From Massilia pinisoli (lineage in GTDB: Bacteria > Pseudomonadota > Gammaproteobacteria > Burkholderiales > Burkholderiaceae_D): a stretch of 64,000 bases of DNA. Each line of letters starts with the position of its first letter. Position 1 is the stretch's first letter. This document shows, one piece after another, positions 45,652-56,111 of the stretch. A program made the translations under genes and the position numbers. Below the pieces are notes generated by a model that made no database searches, was not told the origin of the DNA, and saw only the letters and a program-made list of their open reading frames with translations. The stretch covers positions 20,470-84,469 of the forward strand of contig NZ_JANUGW010000028.1 of NCBI RefSeq assembly GCF_024753285.1. Reading direction: 5' to 3'.

Positions 45652-47103
45652 TCAATCAAGCCAACCACGCTGCCGTAAATCGTTCAAGGTCAGGTCGAGG
45701 CAAAGCCTGATCCGCTCCACCATCTCGTCGATCTGCGCCACCGTCATCACGAGCGGCGGCGCCACGATCATCCGGTCGCCGACGGCGCGCATGATGACCC
45801 CGTTGTCGAACATGTGCTGCCGGCACACCATCCCCACCGCCAGGTCGCGCGCGAACGGTTCGCAGTCGTGCACGGTCGCACCCTTGCGCCGCACGAGATT
45901 TAGCCCCGCCGCCATGCCGATGCTCTCCGCGTGCCCGACGAGCGGGTGGTTTGCCAGACGCGCGAACGCGGCTTTCAGGTGCGGACCGGTCTCGCGCGCG
46001 ACGCGCTCGACCAGTTTCTCGTCCTCGATGATGCGCAGGTTTTCCAGCGCCGCCGCGCAGGCGACGGGATGGCCGGAGTAAGTAAAGCCGTGGTTGAAGT
46101 CACCGCCGCGCTCGACCAGCGCGCGCGCCACCCGCTCGCCGACGAGCACCCCGCCCAGCGGCACGTAGCCGGACGTGACACCTTTCGCGAACGGGATCAG
46201 GTCGGGCCGCATGCCCATCCGCTCGCAGCCGAACCACGTGCCGAGCCGGCCGAAGCCGCAGATGACCTCGTCGGAAATCAGCAGGATGCCGTACTTGTCG
46301 CAGATGCGCTGGATCTGCGGCCAGTAGGTCTGCGGCGGGATGATGACGCCGCCCGCGCCCTGCACGGGCTCGCCGATGAATGCGGCGACCTTGTCCGGCC
46401 CGAGTTCCAATACCTTCTGTTCAAGCCAGTCCGCGGCCAGCAGGCCGAATTCCGCCTCCGACAAGCCCCGTCCGTGCTCGGCGAAATTCGGTTGCTCGAT
46501 GTGGTCGATGCCGGAAATCGGCAGCGCGCCCTGCGCGTGCATCGCCGTCATGCCGCCCAGCGACGCGCCGGCCACCGTGCTGCCGTGGTAGGCATTGCGC
46601 CGGCTGATGACGATGCGGCGTTCCGGCTGGTCCATCAGCTGCCAGTAGCGCCAGACCATGCGCAGCGCCGTGTCGTTCGCTTCCGAACCCGAACTCGTGA
46701 AAAACACATGCTCGAAACCGGGCGGTGCCAGGCCCGCCAGCTTTTCCGCCAGCTTCACGGCCGGCACGTTCGTCGTGTTGAAGAAGCTGTTATAAAACGG
46801 TAAAACATCCATCTGACGCGCGACGGCCTGCGTGATGGACGTGCGGCCATAGCCCACGTTCACGCACCACAGGCCGGACATGCCGTCGATGATTTTATGT
46901 CCGTCCGAATCCCACACATGGATGCCGTCCCCGCGCACGATCACGCGCGCGCCCTTCGCGCCCAGGGCGCCGTGGTCCGTGAATGGATGGAGGAAGTGGG
47001 CGCTGTCGAGTTGTTGCAACGTGCGGGTGTCAAGGCGCGTGTCGGCGTCTTCGCGGGCCGTCGCGCGCGGGCCTGCCCCGATTGCCATGCTGTCGAAAGT
47101 CAT
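45652..47103 (-). CDS. Class III aminotransferase, SpuC-like (putrescine/polyamine-pyruvate aminotransferase)
   Basis: A 483-residue PLP enzyme. The N-terminal part holds HFLHPFTDHGALGAKGARVI and GLWCVNVGYGR, then the PLP-phosphate loop TSSGSEANDTALRMVWRYW, the pyridine-nitrogen Asp in LISDEVICGFGRLG and the Schiff-base Lys in PFAKGVTSGYVPLG. This pattern fits the beta-alanine/putrescine-pyruvate group (SpuC, YgjG-like). Its place directly after puuA copy 2 (27 bp) and puuD implies deamination of putrescine or its glutamyl derivative. Confidence 0.9.
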   Translation of the reverse strand: MTFDSMAIGAGPRATAREDADTRLDTRTLQQLDSAHFLHPFTDHGALGAKGARVIVRGDGIHVWDSDGHKIIDGMSGLWCVNVGYGRTSITQAVARQMDVLPFYNSFFNTTNVPAVKLAEKLAGLAPPGFEHVFFTSSGSEANDTALRMVWRYWQLMDQPERRIVISRRNAYHGSTVAGASLGGMTAMHAQGALPISGIDHIEQPNFAEHGRGLSEAEFGLLAADWLEQKVLELGPDKVAAFIGEPVQGAGGVIIPPQTYWPQIQRICDKYGILLISDEVICGFGRLGTWFGCERMGMRPDLIPFAKGVTSGYVPLGGVLVGERVARALVERGGDFNHGFTYSGHPVACAAALENLRIIEDEKLVERVARETGPHLKAAFARLANHPLVGHAESIGMAAGLNLVRRKGATVHDCEPFARDLAVGMVCRQHMFDNGVIMRAVGDRMIVAPPLVMTVAQIDEMVERIRLCLDLTLNDLRQRGWLD

Positions 47104-47130
47104 GATGATCTCCTTGTCGTCGTCGCATGG

Positions 47131-48501
47131 TCATACGTGCAGTAACAGGTGCTCGCGTTCCCACGGGCTAATTACCGTCATAAATTCCTGGTGCTCCAAT
47201 TCCTTGACGGCGGAATAGACGTCGATGAAGCGCTCGCCGAGAATGTCGCGCAGGCGGTCGTCGCCGCGCAGCGACGTCAGCGCCTCGGACAGGCCTTGCG
47301 GCAGCTCGACCTTCATCTTGTACGCGCTGCCCTCCACCATCGGCGTCGGTTCCAGCTGTTCCTGGATGCCCAGATAGCCGCACGCCAGCGTGACGGCCAG
47401 CGCGAGATACGGGTTGGCGTCGGCGCCGATCACGCGGTTTTCCACGCGCCGGTCCTGCGAGCCCGAAACAGGCACGCGGAAGCCCACCGTCCGGTTGTCG
47501 ACGCCCCACTGCAGGTTGATCGGGGCGGCCGTGTGGCGCACGATGCGGCGGTACGAATTCACGTACGGCGCGACGATGGCCATCGCGGACGGCATGTATT
47601 TCTGCAGGCCGCCGATGTAGTGGCGGAACAGGTCGGACGGCGAGCCGTCGGGGTTGCTGAAGATGTTGCGGCCACTCTCTTCGTCGACGACGCTCTGGTG
47701 CACGTGCATCGCCGAGCCGGGCTCGCCAGCCATCGGCTTGGCCATGAAGGTGGCGTACATGTCGTGCTTCAGCGCCGCTTCGCGCAACGTGCGCTTGAAG
47801 TAGAAGACCTTGTCCGCGAGGCCCAGCGGCTCGCCGTGCTGGAAGTTGATTTCCATCTGGCCCGCGCCGATCTCGTGGATCAGGGTGTCGACGTCGAGGC
47901 CCATCATGTCGCAATAGTCGTAGATGTCCTCGAACAGTGGGTCGAATTCGTTGACGGCGTCGATGCTGTAGACCTGGCGGCTCGTCTCCGAACGCCCGCT
48001 GCGGCCGATCGGCGCGGCCAGCGGCAGGTCGGGGTCGATGTTCTTCGCCGTCAGGTAGAACTCCAGTTCGGGCGCGACAAGGGGCTTCCAGCCCTTTTTC
48101 TCGTACAGCTTCAACACGCGGCGCAGCACGCTGCGCGGGGCGAAGTCGACCAGCTTGCCGTCAGAAAAATAGCAGTCGTGGATGACCTGCGCCGTCGGGT
48201 CGACGGCCCACGGCACCATCGTGATCGTGCCCGGGTCGGCCTTCAGGATCATGTCGCGGTCGGTCGTCGAGATCGCGCGGTCGAAGGCGTCGTCGTCGGA
48301 TGGCGAATTGCCCGTCACGGTCATGCCCAGCACGATTTCCGGCAGACGCATGCCGCGGTCTTCGGTGAATTTAACGCGCGGAAGGATTTTTCCACGCGCG
48401 ACGCCCGTCAAGTCGGGGACGAGACATTCGATTTCGGTGACTCGCTTGCCGTTGAGCCACTCGTCCATGTCGTTGTATGAAAAATTGTCGCGGATAGCCA
48501 T
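47131..48501 (-). CDS. puuA: Glutamate-putrescine ligase, PuuA-type (copy 2)
   Basis: A 456-residue glutamine-synthetase-family enzyme, a paralogue of the protein at 39059-40405. It has EIECLVPDLTGVARGKILPRV, LEFYLTAKNIDPDLPL, GAGQMEINFQHGEPLGLADKVF, HVHQSVVDEESGRNIFS and RRVENRVIGADANPYLALAVTLACG. It lies in a minus-strand run puuD, puuA, aminotransferase, which makes polyamine glutamylation the best function. The ATG at 48501 has a GAGGAAA site. Confidence 0.9.
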   Translation of the reverse strand: MAIRDNFSYNDMDEWLNGKRVTEIECLVPDLTGVARGKILPRVKFTEDRGMRLPEIVLGMTVTGNSPSDDDAFDRAISTTDRDMILKADPGTITMVPWAVDPTAQVIHDCYFSDGKLVDFAPRSVLRRVLKLYEKKGWKPLVAPELEFYLTAKNIDPDLPLAAPIGRSGRSETSRQVYSIDAVNEFDPLFEDIYDYCDMMGLDVDTLIHEIGAGQMEINFQHGEPLGLADKVFYFKRTLREAALKHDMYATFMAKPMAGEPGSAMHVHQSVVDEESGRNIFSNPDGSPSDLFRHYIGGLQKYMPSAMAIVAPYVNSYRRIVRHTAAPINLQWGVDNRTVGFRVPVSGSQDRRVENRVIGADANPYLALAVTLACGYLGIQEQLEPTPMVEGSAYKMKVELPQGLSEALTSLRGDDRLRDILGERFIDVYSAVKELEHQEFMTVISPWEREHLLLHV

Positions 48502-48627
48502 GATGTTTCCTCTGTCCGTTGAAAAGGGCAGCCAAAGCGCGGGCGCGCCGCCTTTCGGCTGCGTGTGTGTCGAGCAGGGATCAGGGAAGCTATGGGACGG
48601 GCGTGACCGCCCATTTGGCGTCGGGGG

Positions 48628-49386
48628 TCATAGCGGTGTCCGTTTCGTTGCCCGGTAGGTGCGGCAGGCGTTGCCGAACGCCCCGAACATCTTCATCGAG
48701 TGCGGGTTGTGGACGATGCGCCATTCCGGGTGCCATTGCACGGCCAACGTGAAGCCGGGCGCGCCGCTCACGGAAAAAGCTTCCACGAGGCCGTCCTCGG
48801 CCGTCGCTTCGACGACGAGGCCCGGTGCCAATTCGTTCACGCCCTGGCCATGCAGGGAATTCACGGGAATTTCCGGCAGACCGATGATCTGATGCAGCAT
48901 GCCGCCTTCCACGAGACGGATCTTGTGGGCGTCGCCATACTGCTCGTCCATGCCCAGTTCCGGATTCTCGCGGTGGTCGAAGTGCCCCGGCACCGCTTGC
49001 ACGGCCTGGTACAGGCTGCCGCCCAGCGCGACGTTCATTTCCTGGAAGCCGCGGCAGATGGCGATGATCGGGATGCCGCGCTTGACGGCGGCGCGGATCA
49101 GCGGCAGCGTCGTCTGGTCGCGCGCGGGATCCTGCGGGAGGGACGGGTCGAGGAGTTCTTCGGAGTAATAGCTGGGATGAACATTCGAGGCCGAGCCCGT
49201 CAACATGATCCCGTCGCACAGCGCGAGCATCGTCTCGAGGTCGAGCGCCTCCCCCAGCGACGGCAGGATCAGCGGCGCGCAGTCGGCGCCGAGGACGACG
49301 GCGTCGACATACTTGTGCTGGGCCGCGTGGTAAGGGTGTTCACCGAAGTCGCGGGTGCAAGCGGGGACGAAAACGATCGGGCGCAT
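48628..49386 (-). CDS. puuD: Gamma-glutamyl-GABA hydrolase PuuD
   Basis: A 252-residue class I glutamine-amidotransferase-like hydrolase. The nucleophile is Cys111 in AICRGFQEMN and the catalytic His-x-Glu is in AVQWHPEW. It would release GABA and glutamate from gamma-glutamyl-GABA, the step after PuuC. It is first of the puuD-puuA-aminotransferase run and is divergent from gabD with a shared 253-bp control region. Confidence 0.93.
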   Translation of the reverse strand: MRPIVFVPACTRDFGEHPYHAAQHKYVDAVVLGADCAPLILPSLGEALDLETMLALCDGIMLTGSASNVHPSYYSEELLDPSLPQDPARDQTTLPLIRAAVKRGIPIIAICRGFQEMNVALGGSLYQAVQAVPGHFDHRENPELGMDEQYGDAHKIRLVEGGMLHQIIGLPEIPVNSLHGQGVNELAPGLVVEATAEDGLVEAFSVSGAPGFTLAVQWHPEWRIVHNPHSMKMFGAFGNACRTYRATKRTPL

Positions 49387-49639
49387 GGTCTCTACCTCGT
49401 AGTGAGCGCACAGGAACCATCATACGTACAAACTGGTCCGAATGCGAGTGGCCGTTGTTCCACATCAAGGAATGCGAAGTCCGGCAAAACGCTTCCCTGG
49501 AATCTGCTTGAGAACGGGTTCGCAGGATGTAACCCGTAGCAAAAGCTTAACGTCAACTGAAGAACGATGCCAACACAAACGGCCCGTTCCCGGGCACCGT
49601 GCTATCGTGATGCCGCCCGAACGACATGACGAGGAACCG

Positions 49640-51094
49640 ATGCTGAACCTCAACGATCCCTCCCTGCTGCGCCAGCAGGCCTACATCGACGGCGCCTGGT
49701 GCGATGCGGACGACGGCAAGACGGTCGCCGTGCGCAACCCCGCCACCGGCGACACGCTCGGCACGGTGCCGCACATGGGCGCGGGGGAAACGCGGCGCGC
49801 CATCGAGGCCGCGCAGGCCGCGTGGCCCGCCTGGCGCAAGAAGGCGGCGCGCGAGCGCGCGCTGATCCTGCGCACGTGGAACGACCTGATGCTGGCCAAC
49901 GCCGACGACCTCGCCGTCATCATGACGGCGGAACAGGGCAAGCCGCTCGCGGAATCGAAGGGAGAAATCGCGTACGCCGCGTCGTTCATCGAGTGGTTCG
50001 GCGAGCAGGCCAAGCGCATCGAAGGCGACGTGCTGGAAGCGCCCGCGCGCGACCGCCGCATCGTCGTCACGAAGGAGCCGATCGGCGTCTGTGCCGCGAT
50101 CACGCCGTGGAATTTTCCGGCCGCGATGATCACCCGCAAAGTCGGGCCCGCGCTCGCGGCCGGCTGTCCCATCGTGCTGAAGCCGGCCGAACTGACGCCC
50201 TATTCCGCCCTCGCATTGGCCGTGCTCGCGGAGCGCGCCGGCGTGCCGAAGGGCGTGTTTTCCATCGTCATCGGCGATTCGAAGACGATCGGCGCGGAGA
50301 TGTGCGCGAACCCCATCGTGCGCAAGCTCAGTTTCACAGGCTCCACGCAAGTCGGCCGCCTGCTGATGGAGCAATGCGCACCGACGGTCAAGAAACTGTC
50401 GCTGGAACTGGGCGGCAACGCGTCGTTCATCGTGTTCGACGACGCCGACCTCGATGCCGCCGTCGACGGCGCCATGGCCTCGAAATACCGCAACATGGGG
50501 CAGACCTGCGTCTGCGCCAACCGCATCTACGTGCAGGACGGCGTGTACGACGCGTTCGCGCAAAAACTGACGGCCGCCGTCGCGAAGCTCAAGGTCGGCA
50601 ATGGCATGGAGCCGGGCGTGAACCAGGGGCCGCTGATCGAAGAAAAGGCCGTCGAGAAAGTCGAGCACCACATCGCCGATGCGCTGGGCAAGGGCGCGCG
50701 CCTCCTGCTCGGAGGCAAGCGCCATCCGCTGGGGCACACGTTCTTCGAGCCGACCGTCCTCGCCGACGTCACGCCGCAGATGCTCATTGCGGACGAGGAG
50801 ACGTTCGGCCCCGTGGCGCCGCTGTTCCGCTTCAAGACGGAGGACGAAGTGATCGGCTTCGCCAACGCGACGGAATACGGCCTGGCGTCGTACTTTTACG
50901 CGCGCGACATCGGGCGCGTGTGGCGCGTGGCCGAGCAGATCGAGACGGGCATGGTCGGTGTGAACACGGGCCTGATCTCGAACGAGGTGGCGCCGTTCGG
51001 CGGCGTCAAGCAATCGGGCCTCGGGCGCGAAGGATCGAAGTACGGCATGGACGACTATCTCGTCATCAAGTACGTCTGCCTGGGCGGCATGTGA
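49640..51094 (+). CDS. gabD: NAD(P)-dependent succinate-semialdehyde dehydrogenase
   Basis: A 484-residue aldehyde dehydrogenase of the GabD group. It begins LNDPSLLRQQAYIDGAW, has ITPWNFPAAMITRKVGPALAAGC, ELGGNASFIVFDDADLDAAVDGAM and the catalytic cysteine in NMGQTCVCANRIYV, and ends EVAPFGGVKQSGLGREGSKYG with DYLVIKYVCLGG, all typical of SSADH. It converts succinic semialdehyde from GABA to succinate. The ATG at 49640 follows GAGGAA; an upstream frame from 49442 lies in the promoter region. A GABA aminotransferase must be supplied elsewhere or by the class III enzyme nearby. Confidence 0.95.
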   Translation: MLNLNDPSLLRQQAYIDGAWCDADDGKTVAVRNPATGDTLGTVPHMGAGETRRAIEAAQAAWPAWRKKAARERALILRTWNDLMLANADDLAVIMTAEQGKPLAESKGEIAYAASFIEWFGEQAKRIEGDVLEAPARDRRIVVTKEPIGVCAAITPWNFPAAMITRKVGPALAAGCPIVLKPAELTPYSALALAVLAERAGVPKGVFSIVIGDSKTIGAEMCANPIVRKLSFTGSTQVGRLLMEQCAPTVKKLSLELGGNASFIVFDDADLDAAVDGAMASKYRNMGQTCVCANRIYVQDGVYDAFAQKLTAAVAKLKVGNGMEPGVNQGPLIEEKAVEKVEHHIADALGKGARLLLGGKRHPLGHTFFEPTVLADVTPQMLIADEETFGPVAPLFRFKTEDEVIGFANATEYGLASYFYARDIGRVWRVAEQIETGMVGVNTGLISNEVAPFGGVKQSGLGREGSKYGMDDYLVIKYVCLGGM

Positions 51095-51411
51095 TGGCCG
51101 ACGACCCGTTCCGCTGGGTGCGCGACGCGCCGCTGTTCGTGGTGCCGCGCACGCTGGACGCGCTGCGGGCGTTCCGCGCCGGCCCCGGCCTGGACGACAG
51201 CCTCGCGCGCGTGACGGACCGGCTGATCGCCGGGATCGCCGCGCATCCGACCAAGTTCTGGGTGCTGAAGCAGTTCCAGCCGGCGCTGGAGGAGGCGCGT
51301 GACCAGTCCGCGGACAGGCGCGAACGGGTCGACGCGGAACTCAGGCGATTGATGGACGTGGTCGGGATCGACAGTTCGGATGGGTTGCTGACCTACTACC
51401 TGGATTCGTAG
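51094..51411 (+). CDS. Small protein coupled to gabD (possibly DUF4844)
   Basis: A 105-residue soluble helical protein whose ATG overlaps the gabD stop (TGATG). The segment HPTKFWVLKQFQPALEEA and the C-terminal LMDVVGIDSSDGLLTYYLD resemble what I remember of the DUF4844 family; I could not check this. Function unknown. Its TAG stop is part of the repeat that starts at 51408. Confidence 0.72.
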   Translation: MADDPFRWVRDAPLFVVPRTLDALRAFRAGPGLDDSLARVTDRLIAGIAAHPTKFWVLKQFQPALEEARDQSADRRERVDAELRRLMDVVGIDSSDGLLTYYLDS

Positions 51412-51541
51412 GGTGGAAGGCTACGCCGTCCACGCGTTCAACAATCTTGCGCATATCGCGACGGCATTCCCGGCACGGGAACGCGTGGACGGCGCACACG
51501 CTTGCGACCATTCGACAGCCCGGCAGAGCCGTCCACCCTAC
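51408..51541. repeat. REP-like composite element, copy 5 (supplies stop codons to both flanking genes)
   Basis: The outer ends GTAGGGTGG (51408) and CCACCCTAC (ending 51541) enclose CGTCCACGCGTTC and GAACGCGTGGACGG, an inner inverted pair. Bases 51409-51411 are the TAG of the plus-strand gene, and 51538-51540 read TAG on the minus strand, the stop of the MazG-like gene. Confidence 0.87.
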
Positions 51542-51903
51542 CGTTTGTATTCGTGGTACTTGCGCGCGTCCCCGCGCACCCGATCGGCCGGATACTTGGC
51601 CCGGTTGAGCACCATCTTCTCCTGCACGGCGGCGAACAGGTCGACGTCCAGCTTGTCGGCCAGACGCACGAGGTAGACGAGCACGTCGGCCATCTCGTGG
51701 CGCACCTCGACGAGCTTGTCGGCGCCGAGCTCGTCGGCACGGCCGTGATTCAGCCACTGGAAATGTTCCAGCAGCTCGGCCGCTTCCACCGACAGCGCCG
51801 ACGCCAGGTTCTTCGGCGTGTGGAACTGGTCCCAATCACGCTCGTCGACGAACTGGCGCACGATGGCGCGCAGTTGGTCGAGCTCGCCGCCAGGCTGCGT
51901 CAC
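51538..51903 (-). CDS. MazG-like nucleotide pyrophosphohydrolase (dCTPase/RS21-C6 type)
   Basis: A 121-residue all-alpha NTP pyrophosphatase. The metal-binding helices read LSVEAAELLEHFQW and VRHEMADVLVYLVRLADKLDVDL, that is the ExxE and ExxD motifs. Such enzymes hydrolyse non-canonical or excess dNTPs. It starts with GTG at 51903, overlapping the stop of the carbonic anhydrase gene (GTGA), so the two are coupled. Confidence 0.92.
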   Translation of the reverse strand: MTQPGGELDQLRAIVRQFVDERDWDQFHTPKNLASALSVEAAELLEHFQWLNHGRADELGADKLVEVRHEMADVLVYLVRLADKLDVDLFAAVQEKMVLNRAKYPADRVRGDARKYHEYKR

Positions 51904-52562
51904 TTCAGGTAGCCCTGCAGGATCTTGTCCAGCTTCGGCTGGATCTCCGCGTAGCTGCTGACGGTGACGCCGAGGTCGCGCAGCAGGCCATCATGCACGC
52001 CGTAGACCCAGCTGTGGATCGTGATGTCCTGGCCCCGCTCCCACGCATCGCGCACGACCGTGGTCTGGGCGATGTTGATGACCTGCTCCGCCACGTTCAG
52101 TTCCACGAGACGGTTGGTGGCGGCGGTACCGGCCACGTTGCCCAGGTATTTGCCGTGCTTGTCGCGCACGTCGCGCACGTGGCCGAGCCAGTTGTCGGCC
52201 AAGCCGACGCGCGTATTGTTCAGCGCAGCGCCCACGCCCGAGCAGCCGTAGTGGCCGCACAGGATGATGTGCTTGACCTTCAGCACGTCGACGGCGAACT
52301 GCAGCACGGTCAGGCAGTTCAGGTCCGAGTGGGACACGACGTTGGCGATGTTGCGGTGGACGAACAGCTCGCCCGGCGCCATGCCGACCAGTTCATTGGC
52401 GGGCACGCGGCTGTCGGAACAGCCGATCCACAGGTATTCCGGGGATTGCTGCGAAGCCAGGTCCTTGAAGAAGTCGGGATCCTCCTTGATCATCGACGCC
52501 GCCCATTGGCGGTTGCGTTCGAACAGGTCTGCGGCGGTGAGGCCGGTAGGGGTCTTTGCCAT
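51900..52562 (-). CDS. can: Beta-carbonic anhydrase Can
   Basis: A 220-residue cytoplasmic enzyme that interconverts CO2 and bicarbonate. The zinc ligands are Cys48 (with Asp50, in IGCSDSR), His104 and Cys107 (CGHYGCSGVG). The ATG at 52562 is used because it starts the conserved helix; a frame continuing upstream runs through the dnaJ terminator. The gene follows dnaJ on the same strand, but a strong terminator lies between. Confidence 0.96.
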   Translation of the reverse strand: MAKTPTGLTAADLFERNRQWAASMIKEDPDFFKDLASQQSPEYLWIGCSDSRVPANELVGMAPGELFVHRNIANVVSHSDLNCLTVLQFAVDVLKVKHIILCGHYGCSGVGAALNNTRVGLADNWLGHVRDVRDKHGKYLGNVAGTAATNRLVELNVAEQVINIAQTTVVRDAWERGQDITIHSWVYGVHDGLLRDLGVTVSSYAEIQPKLDKILQGYLK

Positions 52563-52608
52563 GGGGTTACCTTGCTCTAAAACTTGTTTAATCGACCACA
52601 TTCTGGTC

Positions 52609-52642
52609 AAAAAAAACCGCCGGGGCTCGCGCGCCCGGCGGT
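52609..52642 (-). terminator. Rho-independent terminator of dnaJ
   Basis: A nine-bp stem ACCGCCGGG / CCCGGCGGT with a nine-base loop; on the minus strand it is followed by an eight-base T-run. Confidence 0.92.
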
Positions 52643-52654
52643 CCATTCGCTATC

Positions 52655-53776
52655 TTACTCGAAGAAGTCCTTCACCTTGTCCATCCAGCCCTTGCTCTGC
52701 GGGCTGTGCTTCGCGCCGCCCTCGTTCGTCAGGCGGTCGAATTCGCGCAGCAGGTCTTTCTGCTTCTCCGTGAGCTTGACGGGCGTCTCGACGACGACAT
52801 GGCAGAACAGGTCGCCCGCATAGCCGGAGCGCACGCCCTTGATGCCCTTGCCCTTGAGGCGGAAGGTCTTGCCCGTCTGGGTGCCTTCGGGGATCGTGAA
52901 CGACACCTTGCCGGCCAGAGTGGGCACCTCGATTTCGCCGCCCAGTGCCGCCTTCGAGAACGAGATCGGCATTTCGCAATGCAGGTCGTCGCCCTCGCGC
53001 TGGAACACGGTGTGCGGCTTGATGTGGATTTCGACGTACAGGTCGCCCGGCGGCCCGCCGTTCGTGCCCGGCTCGCCGTTGCCGGTCGAACGGATGCGCA
53101 TGCCGCTGTCGATACCGGCCGGAATCTTCACTTCCAGCGTCTTGTTGCGCTTGATGCGTCCCGCGCCGCCGCAGGCCGCGCACGGTTCCGGAATGATCTT
53201 GCCGCTGCCGTGGCATTTCGGGCAAGTCTGCTGGATCGAGAAGAAGCCCTGCTGCATGCGCACCTGGCCGTGGCCGTGGCAGGTCGAGCAGGTGACGGGC
53301 GACGTGCCCGGCTTGGCGCCGCTACCGTGGCACGTGTCGCACTTGTCCCAGCTGGGGACGCGAATCGTCGTGTCGAAACCGGCGGCTGCCTGTTCGAGCG
53401 AAATTTCCAAGTTGTAGCGCAGATCGGCACCGCGGTACACCTGCGGGCCCGAGCTGCGGCCGCGGCCGCCGCCGAAGATGTCGCCGAAGATGTCGCCAAA
53501 CGCATCGCCGAAGCCGCCACCACCGAAGCCGCCGCCCATGCCGCCGTTCGGATCGACGCCAGCGTGACCGTAGCGGTCATAAGCCTCGCGCTTTTCCGGA
53601 TTGGTCAGCATCTCGTAGGCTTCTTTGACCTCCTTGAACTTCTCTTCCGCTTCCTTGTTATCGGGATTGCGGTCCGGATGGTACTTCATCGCAAGCTTGC
53701 GATAGGCCTTCTTGATCTCGTCTTCCGAAGCACTCTTCGCGACGCCGAGGATCTCGTAAAAATCACGCTTTGCCAT
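52655..53776 (-). CDS. dnaJ: Molecular chaperone DnaJ
   Basis: A 373-residue type I Hsp40. The J domain (1-70) has the HPD motif (YHPDRNPDNK), then a Gly/Phe-rich linker, a zinc-finger domain with four motifs (CDTCHGSG, CSTCHGHG, CPKCHGSG, CAACGGAG) and the C-terminal substrate-binding domain. It delivers clients to DnaK and stimulates its ATPase. A 301-bp gap with a dnaK terminator separates it from dnaK, so it may have its own promoter; no sigma-32 match was seen there. Confidence 0.98.
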   Translation of the reverse strand: MAKRDFYEILGVAKSASEDEIKKAYRKLAMKYHPDRNPDNKEAEEKFKEVKEAYEMLTNPEKREAYDRYGHAGVDPNGGMGGGFGGGGFGDAFGDIFGDIFGGGRGRSSGPQVYRGADLRYNLEISLEQAAAGFDTTIRVPSWDKCDTCHGSGAKPGTSPVTCSTCHGHGQVRMQQGFFSIQQTCPKCHGSGKIIPEPCAACGGAGRIKRNKTLEVKIPAGIDSGMRIRSTGNGEPGTNGGPPGDLYVEIHIKPHTVFQREGDDLHCEMPISFSKAALGGEIEVPTLAGKVSFTIPEGTQTGKTFRLKGKGIKGVRSGYAGDLFCHVVVETPVKLTEKQKDLLREFDRLTNEGGAKHSPQSKGWMDKVKDFFE

Positions 53777-54077
53777 TTGTCGGCACCTTGCTGTCTATCT
53801 ACAAAAGAACTGTGGCGAACCAGGCAATCACCTGCAAACGCACAGCCCAAAAGGATACGAGTATACAGTGAGCATGACGGGCCTGCTCAACTCGGCCGTA
53901 AAAACAACGGCCGGGCGGGCCCGCAAATGTTGACCACAAAAAAACCGAGCCGGGTACCATGAGGTCGCTTCGGCTCGGCGGGTTCGGGTGAAACGTCGAC
54001 CGGACTGCTTAGACGCCGGTTGGACGCGTGGGGTCATTGAGTCCGGGGGACTCAACGACAAGCCCCCACCCCACCCG
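53777..54077. other. dnaK-dnaJ intergenic region
   Basis: About 300 bp without a gene. The part next to dnaK holds the terminator at 53937-53978 and a small inverted repeat (GAGTCC/GGACTC, about 54040-54053). The part next to dnaJ should hold its promoter; none is clear. Confidence 0.5.
53937..53978 (-). terminator. Terminator-like hairpin after dnaK
   Basis: CCGAGCCG and CGGCTCGG pair across an 18-base loop and are followed on the minus strand by a long T-run (A-run at 53937-53944 on plus). It lies about 100 bp after the dnaK stop. Confidence 0.75.
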
Positions 54078-56018
<1,941 letters not shown>

Positions 56019-56058
56019 AATATTTTCCTTTTTAGTACTCAGTTTTCAGATGTGTCGA

Positions 56059-56086
56059 ATATTGGGAAATGTCGCTTGCTTTCAAG
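56059..56086 (-). promoter_or_regulatory. Sigma-32 heat-shock promoter of dnaK
   Basis: On the minus strand CTTGAAA, 13 bases, CCCAATAT. This matches the sigma-32 pattern CTTGAAA-N11-16-CCCCATNT with one deviation and has the same two elements and spacer length as the site before grpE. Confidence 0.88.
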
Positions 56087-56111
56087 AGCTTATTGAGCCC
56101 TCAACGCAACA

